DNA of 64,000 nucleotides from Paracoccaceae bacterium. GTDB taxonomy: Bacteria; Pseudomonadota; Alphaproteobacteria; Rhodobacterales; Rhodobacteraceae. Location: positions 267,955-331,954 of the forward strand of contig JAUYQR010000003.1 of the NCBI GenBank assembly GCA_030697175.1, written 5' to 3'. Of this stretch, positions 9,698 through 18,816 are shown in pieces. The translations under genes and the position numbers were made by a program. Below the pieces are notes generated by a model that saw only the letters and a list, made by a program, of their open reading frames with translations, did not search any database and was not told the DNA's origin. The first letter of the stretch is position 1, and the number at the start of each line of letters is the position of its first letter.

Positions 9698-10450
9698 ATG
9701 TATGTTTATGGACACAAGCTGCCCGCGCTGTCGTCGCTGATCCTGTGGGCGCTCTTGTGGGAGGTGGTCGGACGGCTGGGGCTGACCTTCTTCATCCCGC
9801 CGTTTTCGGAAGTGCTGGTGACGCTGGTCGGGCTGATCCCGACACCGGCGTTCCTGAACGCGCTTTTCGTCACCGCCTATGCGTTTCTTGCGGGCGTGTT
9901 CTTCGCCATCGCCATCGGGATTCCGGTGGGCATCCTGATGGGCAAGAACCGCATTCTGGACGAGCTGCTGCTGCCTTGGGTCAACATCTTTCTGTCGGCC
10001 CCGCTGACCGCGCTGGTGCCGGTGCTGATGGTGCTGTTCGGCTTTGGCACCAGGACGGTGATCATCACGACGGCGTTGTTCGCGATCTGGATCATCATCC
10101 TCAACGCCCGCGCCGGGGTGCGGCAGATCAACCGGTCGCTGGTGGAAATGGCACGCAGTTTTGGCGCCTCGCCGATGGATGCCTTTGTGAAGGTCTATTT
10201 CTGGGCGGCGCTGCCGGAAATCCTTGGTGGCGTCAGGATCGGCGTGATCCGGGCGGTGAAGGGGGTGATCATCGGGCAACTGCTGATCTCCATCGTCGGG
10301 TTCGGCGCGCTGTTCGAGCTTTATTCCAGCAAGTTCCTGATGGCGGAGTTCTGGGCGGTGCTGACGGTGCTGTTCGGGCTTGCCTTCGCGCTGTCGGAAT
10401 TCCTGGCCTATCTGGAGCGCAAGGTTTCCTATTACGCAGCGGCGCGCTAG
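9698..10450 (+). CDS. ABC transporter permease (BPD type, NitT/TauT family), second subunit
   Basis: 250 residues, about six membrane helices. The EAA loop reads LVEMARSFGASPMDAFVKVY followed by FWAALPEILGGVRIGVIRAV. It starts 6 bases after the ATPase gene. It resembles the permease at 8143 only at family level, so the transporter is built from two different membrane subunits. It is probably co-transcribed with the genes on both sides. Confidence 0.86.
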   Translation: MYVYGHKLPALSSLILWALLWEVVGRLGLTFFIPPFSEVLVTLVGLIPTPAFLNALFVTAYAFLAGVFFAIAIGIPVGILMGKNRILDELLLPWVNIFLSAPLTALVPVLMVLFGFGTRTVIITTALFAIWIIILNARAGVRQINRSLVEMARSFGASPMDAFVKVYFWAALPEILGGVRIGVIRAVKGVIIGQLLISIVGFGALFELYSSKFLMAEFWAVLTVLFGLAFALSEFLAYLERKVSYYAAAR

Positions 10451-10492
10451 ACCCGCGATGCGGCCAGATCCGACCCTGAAGGAACGCATGAA

Positions 10493-12025
10493 ATGACAGC
10501 CACAGTTTCCGCCCTGCTTGCCGACAAGGACGCCGGATCGAACGCCATCGGCGCGCCGGGGCGCATGTGGCTGAGCTATGGCGCGTTGCGGGCCCTGGCG
10601 GCCGAGGTGGAGGCTGATCTGCGCCGCTTCGGGATCGGGGCTGCCGACCGGGTGGCGATCGTGCTGCCGAACGGGCCGGAGATGGCCGCCGCCTTTGTGG
10701 CAATCGCGCAGGCGGCGGTGACTGCGCCGCTGAACCCGGCCTATCAGGAAACCGAGTTCAGCTTTTACCTGCAGGACCTGCGGGCCAAGGCCATTGTTGT
10801 GCCTGAGGGTTATGACGGGCCGGCGCTTGCGGCGGCGGCATCGCTTGGCATGGCGATCCTGCGGCTGCACAGCGACCTTGCCGGGCCCGCCGGGCAGTTC
10901 CGCCTGACCGGCGCGGCAGGTGCGACGCCTGCGCCGGCGGGCAGGCCCGGGCCGAACGCGACCGCGCTGATCCTGCACACCTCGGGCACCACGTCGCGGC
11001 CGAAGATCGTGCCGCTGCTGCAATCGAACCTTGTCGCATCGGCGGCCAACATCGGCACCTCGCTGGCGCTGACACCTGCCGACCGCTGCCTGAACGTGAT
11101 GCCGCTTTTCCACATTCACGGGCTGATCGCTGCCGTCACCGCATCGCTGGCGGCGGGCGGGTCGGTCTGGTGCGCGCCGGGGTTCGACGCGCTGAAGTTC
11201 TTTGCCTGGATGAAAGAGGCAAGGCCCACCTGGTATACCGCCGTTCCGACGATGCATCAGGCGATCCTGTCGCGCGCCGCCCGCAACCGCGATGTGATCG
11301 AGGCGCATCCGCTGCGGTTCCTGCGGTCGTCCTCGGCATCCTTGCCGGCGCAGGTGATGCTGGAACTGGCCGACACCTTCAAGGCGCCGGTGATCGAGGC
11401 TTATGGCATGACCGAGGCGACGCACCAGATGGCCTGCAACCCGCTGCCGCCGCGCGCGCAGAAGCCGGGGTCGGTCGGGGTGGCGGCTGGCCCGCGTCTG
11501 GGCATTGCGCATGAGGTGGAAAACCGGCTGGTCGACGGCACCGGCGAGGTGGTGATTTCCGGCCCGAACGTGACGCCGGGCTATGAGGGCAATCCGGACG
11601 CCAACGCGAAGAACTTTTTCGAGGCCGACGGATTGCGCTGGTTTCGCACCGGCGATCAGGGTGCCCTCGACGAGGAAGGCTATCTGCGCCTGACCGGGCG
11701 GCTGAAGGAGATCATCAACCGCGGCGGCGAAAAGATCAGCCCGCTGGAGGTGGACGGAGTGCTTCTGGATCACCCCGCCGTGCAGCAGGTGGTGGCCTTT
11801 GCGATGCCGCACCCGAAGCTGGGCGAGGAAGTCGCTGCGGCGGTGGTGCTGCGCGAAGGCCAGAGTGCGACCGAGCGCGAGATCCGCGATTTCTGCGCCG
11901 CGCGCATGGCCGATTTCAAGGTGCCGCGCCGGGTGGTTATCCTGGACGAGATACCGAAAGGTGCCACGGGCAAGTTGCAGCGCATCGGGCTGGCCGAAAA
12001 GCTGGGGCTTGGCCAACCGGCCTGA
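10493..12025 (+). CDS. Acyl-CoA synthetase (AMP-forming), oxalate-CoA-ligase-like
   Basis: 510 residues, ANL superfamily. The phosphate-binding loop is LHTSGTTSRPKIVP, the adenine motif is EAYGMTEATHQ, the ribose-binding Asp lies in WFRTGDQGALDEEGYLRLTG, and the catalytic lysine is in PKGATGKLQRI near the C-terminus. NPAYQETEFSFYLQDLRAKA and VVPEGY recall the Pcs60/AAE3 oxalyl-CoA synthetase group. That would suit an operon importing a small dicarboxylate, but specificity cannot be fixed by reading. It follows the transporter genes by 42 bases and precedes the PanE-like gene by 21. A different ANL enzyme, MatB, lies downstream on the other strand. Confidence 0.82.
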   Translation: MTATVSALLADKDAGSNAIGAPGRMWLSYGALRALAAEVEADLRRFGIGAADRVAIVLPNGPEMAAAFVAIAQAAVTAPLNPAYQETEFSFYLQDLRAKAIVVPEGYDGPALAAAASLGMAILRLHSDLAGPAGQFRLTGAAGATPAPAGRPGPNATALILHTSGTTSRPKIVPLLQSNLVASAANIGTSLALTPADRCLNVMPLFHIHGLIAAVTASLAAGGSVWCAPGFDALKFFAWMKEARPTWYTAVPTMHQAILSRAARNRDVIEAHPLRFLRSSSASLPAQVMLELADTFKAPVIEAYGMTEATHQMACNPLPPRAQKPGSVGVAAGPRLGIAHEVENRLVDGTGEVVISGPNVTPGYEGNPDANAKNFFEADGLRWFRTGDQGALDEEGYLRLTGRLKEIINRGGEKISPLEVDGVLLDHPAVQQVVAFAMPHPKLGEEVAAAVVLREGQSATEREIRDFCAARMADFKVPRRVVILDEIPKGATGKLQRIGLAEKLGLGQPA

Positions 12026-12046
12026 GCCGGGCAGAGGGAAGCGGAC

Positions 12047-13024
12047 ATGAAGATCTGTATCTTTGGCGCGGGCGCGATTGGCGGCTACATGGCGGCCAAG
12101 CTGGTGCAGGCGGGCGCCGACGTCAGCATCGTGGCGCGCGGCCCGCATCTGGCGGCCATTCAGGCGCAGGGCCTGACCCTGCTGGAAGAAGGCGCCAAGC
12201 CGGTCACGGTGCCGGTGCGCGCCAGTGCCGAGGCGGCGGACCTTGGGCCGCAGGACTATGTGATCGTCACGCTGAAAGCCCATTCCGTGCCGCCGGTGGT
12301 GGGCCGTATGCACCCGCTGATCGGGCCTGAGACGACAATCGTCAGCGGCGTGAACGGTGTGCCGTGGTGGTATTTCCACAAGATCGGCGGGCCGCTGGAA
12401 GGCACCCGCCTGCAGAGCGTCGATCCGGGCAACGTGCAGTGGAACGGCTTCGGCCCCGACCGTGTCCTGGGCTGCGTGGTCTACCCGGCGGCAGAGGTCA
12501 GCCAGCCCGGCACCATCCGCCATATCGAGGGCAACCGGTTTTCGCTGGGCGAGCCTGACGGATCGAAATCCGACCGCGCGGTGGCCCTGTCGCAGGCGTT
12601 GCAGGCGGCGGGGTTGAAGGCACCGGTGCGGCCCCGGTTGCGGGATGAAATCTGGGTCAAGCTGTGGGGCAACCTGTCGTTCAACCCGATCTCGGCCTTG
12701 ACCCATGCCACGCTGGATGTGCTGTGCACCGATCCCGGCACCCGCGACGTGGCACGGCGCATGATGATCGAGGCGCAGCAGATCGCGGAAAAGCTGGGCG
12801 TCAGTTTCCCGATCGACGTGGAGCGCCGGATCGACGGCGGCGCTGCGGTCGGCGCGCATCGCACGTCGATGCTGCAAGACCTTGACGCCGGGCGACCGCT
12901 GGAGATCGACGCGCTGGTCGGATCGGTTCAGGAATTGGGCCGGATCACCGGCACGCCGACCCCGACGGTGGACACCGTCCTTGCGCTGGTCGCGCTGCGT
13001 GGCCGGGTTGCGGGGCTTTACTGA
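12047..13024 (+). CDS. Ketopantoate reductase (PanE/ApbA) family protein
   Basis: 325 residues. The N-terminal Rossmann motif is CIFGAGAIGGYMAAKL. The family-specific stretches VIVTLKAHSVPPVV, SGVNGVPWW and WVKLWGNLSFNPISALTHAT (containing the catalytic lysine and the active-site N/S residues) follow, with a helical C-terminal domain. True PanE makes pantoate for CoA; this copy sits in a catabolic-looking operon, so it may reduce another 2-oxo acid with NAD(P)H. The gene begins 21 bases after the ligase stop. Confidence 0.83.
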   Translation: MKICIFGAGAIGGYMAAKLVQAGADVSIVARGPHLAAIQAQGLTLLEEGAKPVTVPVRASAEAADLGPQDYVIVTLKAHSVPPVVGRMHPLIGPETTIVSGVNGVPWWYFHKIGGPLEGTRLQSVDPGNVQWNGFGPDRVLGCVVYPAAEVSQPGTIRHIEGNRFSLGEPDGSKSDRAVALSQALQAAGLKAPVRPRLRDEIWVKLWGNLSFNPISALTHATLDVLCTDPGTRDVARRMMIEAQQIAEKLGVSFPIDVERRIDGGAAVGAHRTSMLQDLDAGRPLEIDALVGSVQELGRITGTPTPTVDTVLALVALRGRVAGLY

Positions 13025-13132
13025 CGTCGCGGGACGCGCAGACACCTGTGAGGATCGGATGCGAAAGATCGTTGGCACCACGCCTGGCGCAGATCCTGAA
13101 CCGACTGTCCTTGCGGTCGTCGGGTCGCGGAA

Positions 13133-14077
13133 GTGACACCTTTTCGCATCGCCATTGTCGGGGCGGGCATCGCCGGTCTGGCCTGCGCCCGGGATCTGCT
13201 CGAGGCTGGTCTGGCCCCGGTGATCTTTGACAAAGGCCGTGGCATTGGCGGCAGGCTGGCCACCCGGCGGGCCGAGGATGGGCTGCAGTTCGACCACGGC
13301 GCGCCTTGTGTCATGGCCACGGACGCTGGCTTTGCCGAAGTGCTGAGGCAGGCGGAGGTGGACGGGGCCGCCGCGCCCTGCCCCACCGAGACGGGGGGAT
13401 TTGTCGGGTTGCCCGGCATGTCGGGCCTTGCAAGACATCTTGGCCGCGGGGTTGAGATCCGCACCGGCGTGGCGGTCGGCGCGGTGACGGGCGACGGCGA
13501 CGGCTGGCGGGTTATCTGTGGCGACCGCTCGCAGGTCTTTGACCGTGTCATCCTGACCTTGCCTGCCCCGCAGATCCTGCGGCTGCTTGGCACCGATCAC
13601 AGCTTGACCGCAGATGTGGGCGCAGATCTGGACGCAATTCTGGACGTCGTCCGGATCGACCCCTGCCTGACGCTGATGGCGGCCTTTGCGGGATACTCTG
13701 ACGCTGGCCCCTGCCCGCCCGACCTGCGGCAGATCACGCTGGACAGCGCCAAGCCCGGGCGGGATCGCCGCCTGCAAGCCTGGGTCGCACACGCCACCCC
13801 GGAGTTCAGCCGCCGCCATCTGGAACGTGAGATGACCGAGGTTGCGGGGCTGATGCTGCCGATGCTTTGCGCCAGTATCGGGCGGGCGCCTGCCGAAGCG
13901 GTGCATGCCGTGGCGCATCGCTGGCGCTATGCGCAAGTGGACCGCGCCTTGGGTCGCCCCTTTGTGACCGGCCCGTCAGGTGGACTTTACCTGGGCGGTG
14001 ACTGGTGTCTGGGGCCGATGGCGGAACACGCCTGGACCAGCGGGCGCGCGATTGCGGCTGACATCCTGCGCAACTAG
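13133..14077 (+). CDS. NAD(P)/FAD-dependent oxidoreductase, renalase-like
   Basis: 314 residues. It begins with an FAD-binding Rossmann motif IAIVGAGIAGLACARDL, followed by IFDKGRGIGGRLATRR, the signature of the bacterial renalase/amine-oxidase-like group. DGLQFDHGAP and the C-terminal GGLYLGGDWCLGP complete the FAD site. Bacterial renalases oxidise alpha-dihydro isomers of NAD(P)H; that role is known for family members and is not proven here. Start GTG 13133 is the only candidate before the Rossmann motif. It lies 108 bases after the PanE-like gene and may be a separate unit. It is convergent with matB. Confidence 0.8.
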   Translation: MTPFRIAIVGAGIAGLACARDLLEAGLAPVIFDKGRGIGGRLATRRAEDGLQFDHGAPCVMATDAGFAEVLRQAEVDGAAAPCPTETGGFVGLPGMSGLARHLGRGVEIRTGVAVGAVTGDGDGWRVICGDRSQVFDRVILTLPAPQILRLLGTDHSLTADVGADLDAILDVVRIDPCLTLMAAFAGYSDAGPCPPDLRQITLDSAKPGRDRRLQAWVAHATPEFSRRHLEREMTEVAGLMLPMLCASIGRAPAEAVHAVAHRWRYAQVDRALGRPFVTGPSGGLYLGGDWCLGPMAEHAWTSGRAIAADILRN

Positions 14078-14095
14078 CGCGGCCTTAGGTCTGGG

Positions 14096-15604
14096 TCACG
14101 CGCCGCCTGCGAACCGGTCCCGCAACAGGTTCTTTTGCACCTTGCCCATCGTGTTGCGGGGCAATGCGTCGACAAAGACCACCCGGCTTGGCCGCTTGAA
14201 CCGGGCCAGCCGCCCCTCCAGCGCCTTCGTGACATCGGCTTCGGTCAGGTGAGGCTGCCCGGTGGGCACCACGACGGCGGTCACCGCCTCGCCGAAATCC
14301 TTGTGCGGCACGCCGATCACGGCGGATTCTAGCACACCGTCGATATCGTCGATCTCGGCCTCCACCTCTTTGGGGTAGACGTTGTAGCCGCCGGTGATGA
14401 TCAGATCCTTGGCCCGCCCGACGATGTGGACATAGCCCTTGTCGTCGATCCGCCCCAGATCGCCGGTGATGAAAAAGCCGTTCGCGCGCAGTTCCGCGGC
14501 GGTCTTTTCCGGCATCCGCCAATAGCCCTTGAAGACGTTGGCGCCGCGCACCTCGATCATCCCGATCTCGCCTTGCGGGAGGTGCGCGCCGGTATCGGGG
14601 TCGGTCACGATGACCTCGGTTCCCGGCAGGGGCAGGCCCACGGTGCCGGCCACCCGGGCGCCGTCACAGGGGTTCGAGGTGTTCATGTTGGTTTCGGTCA
14701 TGCCATAGCGCTCAAGGATCGCGTGACCGGTGCGTGCCTGCCATTCGCGGTGCGTTTCGGCCAGAAGCGGGGCTGAACCGGAGATGAAAAGCCGCATCCG
14801 CGCTGTCGCGGCGGCATCGAGCGTGGCGGACTCCAGAAGCCGGACATAAAAGGTCGGCACGCCCATCAAGACGGTCGCCCGCGCCATCAGACCAAGGACG
14901 CGGCCTGGGTCGAATTTTGGCAATAGAACCATCGACGCGCCGGAAAACAGGGTGACATTGGTCGCCACGAAGAGGCCGTGGGTGTGAAAGATCGGCAAGG
15001 CGTGGATCAGCACGTCGGCCTTGGTGAAACGCCAGGCGTCGCGCAGCGTGAGGGCGTTCGACACCAGATTGCCATGCGTCAGCATCGCGCCCTTCGACCG
15101 CCCCGTGGTGCCCGAGGTGTAGAGCAGCGCTGCCAGATCATCCGCGTCGCGCGGCACGGTGGCGAAATCAGGGGACGTGTTCGCTGCGGCATCGGGCAGG
15201 CTGCCGCGGCCATTGGCATCCAGCGTCGCACGGCGCGCACCGGTCTGTTCGGCAATCGCGGCCAGTTCAGCGGCACGGGCTGGGTCGCAGACCAGAAGCG
15301 CCGGTTCGGCATCGCCGATGAAATAGGCGACCTCTGCCACGGTGTAGGCAGTGTTCAGCGGCAGGAACACCGCGCCCGCGCGGACGGTCGCAAGGTAGAG
15401 GATGATCGCCTCGGGCGACTTTTCGACCTGCACGGCAACGCGGTCGCCGGGCCTTACCCCCAAGCCGATGAGCGCGTTGGCCATCTGGCCGGTGCGGGCC
15501 ACCAGATCGGCGTAGGTGATGCGGTCGCCCGCCGGAGTTTCGATCGCGGTGGCGGCGGCATCGGTGATCGAGCGGGAGAGGATGTCGAACAGGTTCGCGC
15601 TCAT
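14096..15604 (-). CDS. matB: Malonyl-CoA synthetase
   Basis: 502 residues. It matches the MatB subgroup of ANL ligases in ordered blocks: LLYTSGTTGRSKGAMLTHGN (P-loop), VLIHALPIFHTHGLFVATNV, LERYGMTETNMNTSNP, GYWRMPEKTAAELRANGFF, FITGDLGRIDDKGYVHIVGR, GGYNVYPKEVEAEID and the catalytic-lysine region LPRNTMGKVQKNLLR. The enzyme joins malonate or methylmalonate to CoA using ATP in the cytoplasm, detoxifying malonate and supplying malonyl-CoA. It is monocistronic as far as can be seen, ending 19 bases from the convergent renalase-like gene. Confidence 0.92.
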   Translation of the reverse strand: MSANLFDILSRSITDAAATAIETPAGDRITYADLVARTGQMANALIGLGVRPGDRVAVQVEKSPEAIILYLATVRAGAVFLPLNTAYTVAEVAYFIGDAEPALLVCDPARAAELAAIAEQTGARRATLDANGRGSLPDAAANTSPDFATVPRDADDLAALLYTSGTTGRSKGAMLTHGNLVSNALTLRDAWRFTKADVLIHALPIFHTHGLFVATNVTLFSGASMVLLPKFDPGRVLGLMARATVLMGVPTFYVRLLESATLDAAATARMRLFISGSAPLLAETHREWQARTGHAILERYGMTETNMNTSNPCDGARVAGTVGLPLPGTEVIVTDPDTGAHLPQGEIGMIEVRGANVFKGYWRMPEKTAAELRANGFFITGDLGRIDDKGYVHIVGRAKDLIITGGYNVYPKEVEAEIDDIDGVLESAVIGVPHKDFGEAVTAVVVPTGQPHLTEADVTKALEGRLARFKRPSRVVFVDALPRNTMGKVQKNLLRDRFAGGA

Positions 15605-15669
15605 TGCACACTCCTTGGCTGCGGCAAGGTATGTCGCGGCGTCAGGGTCTTCGCAACGGTGATGTTGGG

Positions 15670-18600
15670 CTATTCGGCGGGATGGTCACGCAAGGCGGCG
15701 CCCCGAAGTTCAGCCTGCAGAAGCTCTGTTTCGGCCGCCCTTGGCCGCGCGAAACCGGCCAAGAGGAGGTAGGCAACGGGTGTGATGTAAAGCGTGGCCA
15801 AGGTGGCAAGGCCGAGGCCGCCGACGATGATCCAGCCCAGCACTTCGCGCGCCTCGGCGCCGGCCCCTTGCGCGAGAACCAGAGGCAACCCCCCGAGCAC
15901 CGTGGCGACCATCGTCATCATCACCGGCCGCAACCGGACGGTGGCGGCCTGTTCGATCGCGTCACGGACCGTTGCGCCACGCTCGCGCAGTTGATCGGCA
16001 AATTCGACGATGAGAATCCCGTTCTTGGCCATGATACCGACCAACAGCACCAGCCCGATCTGGGAATAGACGTTCAGACTGCCGCCGGTCAGCAACAGGG
16101 CGAAGATCGCGCAAGCCAGCCCCAGTGGCACGGTGGCCATCACGATCACGGCGGAGACGAAGCTTTCGAACTGCGCCGCCAACACCAGAAACACCACGGC
16201 AAGCGCAATTGCGAAGGTCACCAGCAAGCCCGACGAGGTTTCGCCAAGCGTCGCCGCCTCGGCCAGCGGAACAAGGCGCATGTCTTCGGCCAGAACGCCG
16301 TCCGACAGGGCCTGCAATTCGGCCAGCGCTTCGCCCAAGGCAAAGTCTGGCGTCAGCCCGGCGCTGATCGGGACCGACCGGCGCTGCGCCTCGCGGCCAA
16401 GTTCCGGCGCCACCGCCCGCTCGGTCAGCGTCGCGAAGGAGGACACCGGCACCATGTTGCCATCGCGCGATGCGACGAAGGTGCGTTCCAGATCGCCGGG
16501 ATCGTTGACCGGATCGGAGGTGGAGACGAGGCGGATGTCGAAGCTGTCGTCATCCACAAACAGCGTGCCGACGGTGCGGCCGTCAAGCACCGCCTGGAAG
16601 GCCTCGCCGAGGCCGTCGATCGACACCCCGAGATCCTCGGCCCGGCTGCGGTCGATCTCGACGAAAAGCTGCGGCTGGGTGGTGTCATAGCCAAGCCTGA
16701 CCTGACCAAAGCGCGGGTCTTTCTCCATCCGGTCGACGAGGGTGCGCGCAACCTCGGCGAGACGCCCGTAATCATCACCGACGAGCGCCACGGAAAGCCC
16801 CTGCCCTGCCCCGCGGATGCCAAGCGAGTTTGGCTGGATGGCAAAGGTGCGAACCCCGATCACGCCGCGCAGCTTGCCATTGAGTTCATCCGCGATGGCC
16901 TGCTGGCTGCGCGCCCGATCGGCCCAGTTGGCCAGCGTCACCACGATGAAGCCCCGGTTGTCCGACCCGCCCATGCCCGCGATGGCAAAGACGCTGGTCA
17001 CCTCGCCCGACGCACGCAGGGGTTCGACCAGCGCCTCGATCTCGCGCATCTTGCCGTCGGTATACTCCAGCGATGCCCCCTGTGGCGCCTGCACCGACAA
17101 CAGGATCGCCGCGCGGTCTTCGCTTGGGGTCAGTTCCTGGCGAAGCGAGGCCATGCTTGCCACCGCCAGCGCGGCGAACAGCAAAGCCACCGCCACCGCC
17201 ACGACCGGCGCGGCGAGGCACAGCCGCAAGGTCTTGGCGTAGGCCCGCGCCAGCGCCTCGCCGACCGAGGTCATCACGCCCCGGCTTTCGACATGGGGTT
17301 TCAGGAGACGCGCGGCCAGCACCGGGCAAAGCGTCAGCGCCGTCACCGACGACAGCAGCACCGCAATCGCCAGCGTGAAGCCGAACTCGCGGAACAGACC
17401 GCCGGTCTGGCCCGGCAGGAACGACAGCGGAATGAACACCGCCGCCAGCGTGGTGGTGGTGGCGAGGACGGCAAAGAACACCTGCCGGGTGCCGAGGACT
17501 GCCGCAGCCCGCGCGCCCATGCCTTCGGACCTTCGGCGGACGATGTTTTCCAGAACCACGATTGCGTCGTCGACGACAAGGCCGGTTGCCAGAACCAAGG
17601 CCAGGAGGGTCATGATGTTGATCGAAAAGCCGACCAGCCAGATCGCCGCCAACGTGCCGACCAGCGCCACCGGCATCGCGATGACCGGGATCAGCGTCGC
17701 CCGGGCGTCGCGCAGGAAGATGTAGATCACCGCCGTGACGATCAGCACCGAAAGGCCCAGTGCAAGTTCAACCTCGTGGATCGCGCCGTCGATGAAATCG
17801 GCGCTGTCCGAGGTGACAAACATCTGCACGTCATCGGGCAACAGCGGTTGCAGATCGGCGACCACCTGCCGCACCGCCTTTGAGATTGCCAGCGTGTTGC
17901 CGTTGGCCTGCCGGATGATCCCGAGACCGATGCCGGTCTGGCCGTTTGCCCGCAGCACCGATGCGCCCGGTTCGGGGCCGAGCGTTACCTGCGCCACGTC
18001 ACCAAGTTTCACGTCGCCAGCGATGCTGAGCGCCTCGATTTCCTCCACCGTGCGGATTGCAGCGGTGGTGCGCACCTGCAGGCTTTGCCGGTCGGAGCTG
18101 AGCGCGCCGGCGGGGCTGTCGAAGGCCGCGTCACCGAGGACAGCCCGCAGGTCGGCAAGTGTCAGCCCGCGCGCGGCAAGTTGCATCAGGTTCACGTCCA
18201 CCCGGAACGCCAGTTCCCTGTCGCCGAAGATCTGCAGGTCGGCCACGCCGGGGGCCGACAGCAGGCGGCTTTCGGCAAGGTCGCGGATCAGCGTGGTCAA
18301 CTCGTCTGCCGTGCGCCGCGACGAGGTGACGGCAATCCGCAGGATGGCATCGGAATCGGCATCGGACTTGACCACACGCGGCGCTTCGGCGGCATCTGGA
18401 AGCGTGTTCGTCACCCGCGCCACGGCATCGCGCAGGTCGGTCGCGGCCACGTCGAGTTCGACATCGTCACGGAATTCGACGGTCACGCGGCTGGACCCGA
18501 ACCGCGACGAGGATGAGATCGACTTTACTCCGGCAATCCGGCTGACCGCACCTTCGACCACCGCCGTCACCTCGCGGTCGATGGTTTCCGGTGCTGCGCC

Positions 18601-18813
18601 GGGATAGGCGGTCGAGACCGAAACCACCGGGCGGTCCACATCCGGCAGCTCGCGGACATCGGCGCCCAGAAGCCCGGCCAGCCCGGCAATGACGATCAGC
18701 GCGTTCAGCACGAAGGCAAGGATCGGGCGGCGGATGAACAGCGCGGTTCCGCTGCCGAGGGCCGCAGGATCGGCCGCAGGATCGGCGCCAGTTTCGTCCG
18801 GGGTGCGCGGCAT
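15670..18813 (-). CDS. RND-family efflux transporter, inner-membrane pump
   Basis: 1047 residues, the normal length of HAE1-type RND pumps. Two repeats of one helix, a large periplasmic loop and five helices are seen. The proton-relay pair is GLVVDDAIVVLENIVRR in TM4. ELPDVDRPVVSVSTAYPGA after TM1 and NGILIVEFADQLRERG near the C-terminus are family hallmarks. It exports substrates by proton antiport together with the adaptor encoded immediately upstream (3 bases between genes). No outer-membrane TolC gene is adjacent, so a TolC from elsewhere is needed. The substrate is unknown; a second RND system is at 28.2-32.4 kb. Confidence 0.9.
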   Translation of the reverse strand: MPRTPDETGADPAADPAALGSGTALFIRRPILAFVLNALIVIAGLAGLLGADVRELPDVDRPVVSVSTAYPGAAPETIDREVTAVVEGAVSRIAGVKSISSSSRFGSSRVTVEFRDDVELDVAATDLRDAVARVTNTLPDAAEAPRVVKSDADSDAILRIAVTSSRRTADELTTLIRDLAESRLLSAPGVADLQIFGDRELAFRVDVNLMQLAARGLTLADLRAVLGDAAFDSPAGALSSDRQSLQVRTTAAIRTVEEIEALSIAGDVKLGDVAQVTLGPEPGASVLRANGQTGIGLGIIRQANGNTLAISKAVRQVVADLQPLLPDDVQMFVTSDSADFIDGAIHEVELALGLSVLIVTAVIYIFLRDARATLIPVIAMPVALVGTLAAIWLVGFSINIMTLLALVLATGLVVDDAIVVLENIVRRRSEGMGARAAAVLGTRQVFFAVLATTTTLAAVFIPLSFLPGQTGGLFREFGFTLAIAVLLSSVTALTLCPVLAARLLKPHVESRGVMTSVGEALARAYAKTLRLCLAAPVVAVAVALLFAALAVASMASLRQELTPSEDRAAILLSVQAPQGASLEYTDGKMREIEALVEPLRASGEVTSVFAIAGMGGSDNRGFIVVTLANWADRARSQQAIADELNGKLRGVIGVRTFAIQPNSLGIRGAGQGLSVALVGDDYGRLAEVARTLVDRMEKDPRFGQVRLGYDTTQPQLFVEIDRSRAEDLGVSIDGLGEAFQAVLDGRTVGTLFVDDDSFDIRLVSTSDPVNDPGDLERTFVASRDGNMVPVSSFATLTERAVAPELGREAQRRSVPISAGLTPDFALGEALAELQALSDGVLAEDMRLVPLAEAATLGETSSGLLVTFAIALAVVFLVLAAQFESFVSAVIVMATVPLGLACAIFALLLTGGSLNVYSQIGLVLLVGIMAKNGILIVEFADQLRERGATVRDAIEQAATVRLRPVMMTMVATVLGGLPLVLAQGAGAEAREVLGWIIVGGLGLATLATLYITPVAYLLLAGFARPRAAETELLQAELRGAALRDHPAE

Positions 18814-18816
18814 GGG

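Noticed and set aside
9161..13936. Uninterrupted 1591-codon frame on the minus strand
   Set aside because: It lies opposite five well-recognised genes (ABC subunits, ligase, PanE-like, flavoprotein). The product is dominated by Arg, His, Gln, Gly and Ala with no domain, as expected from the complement of G/C-ending codons.
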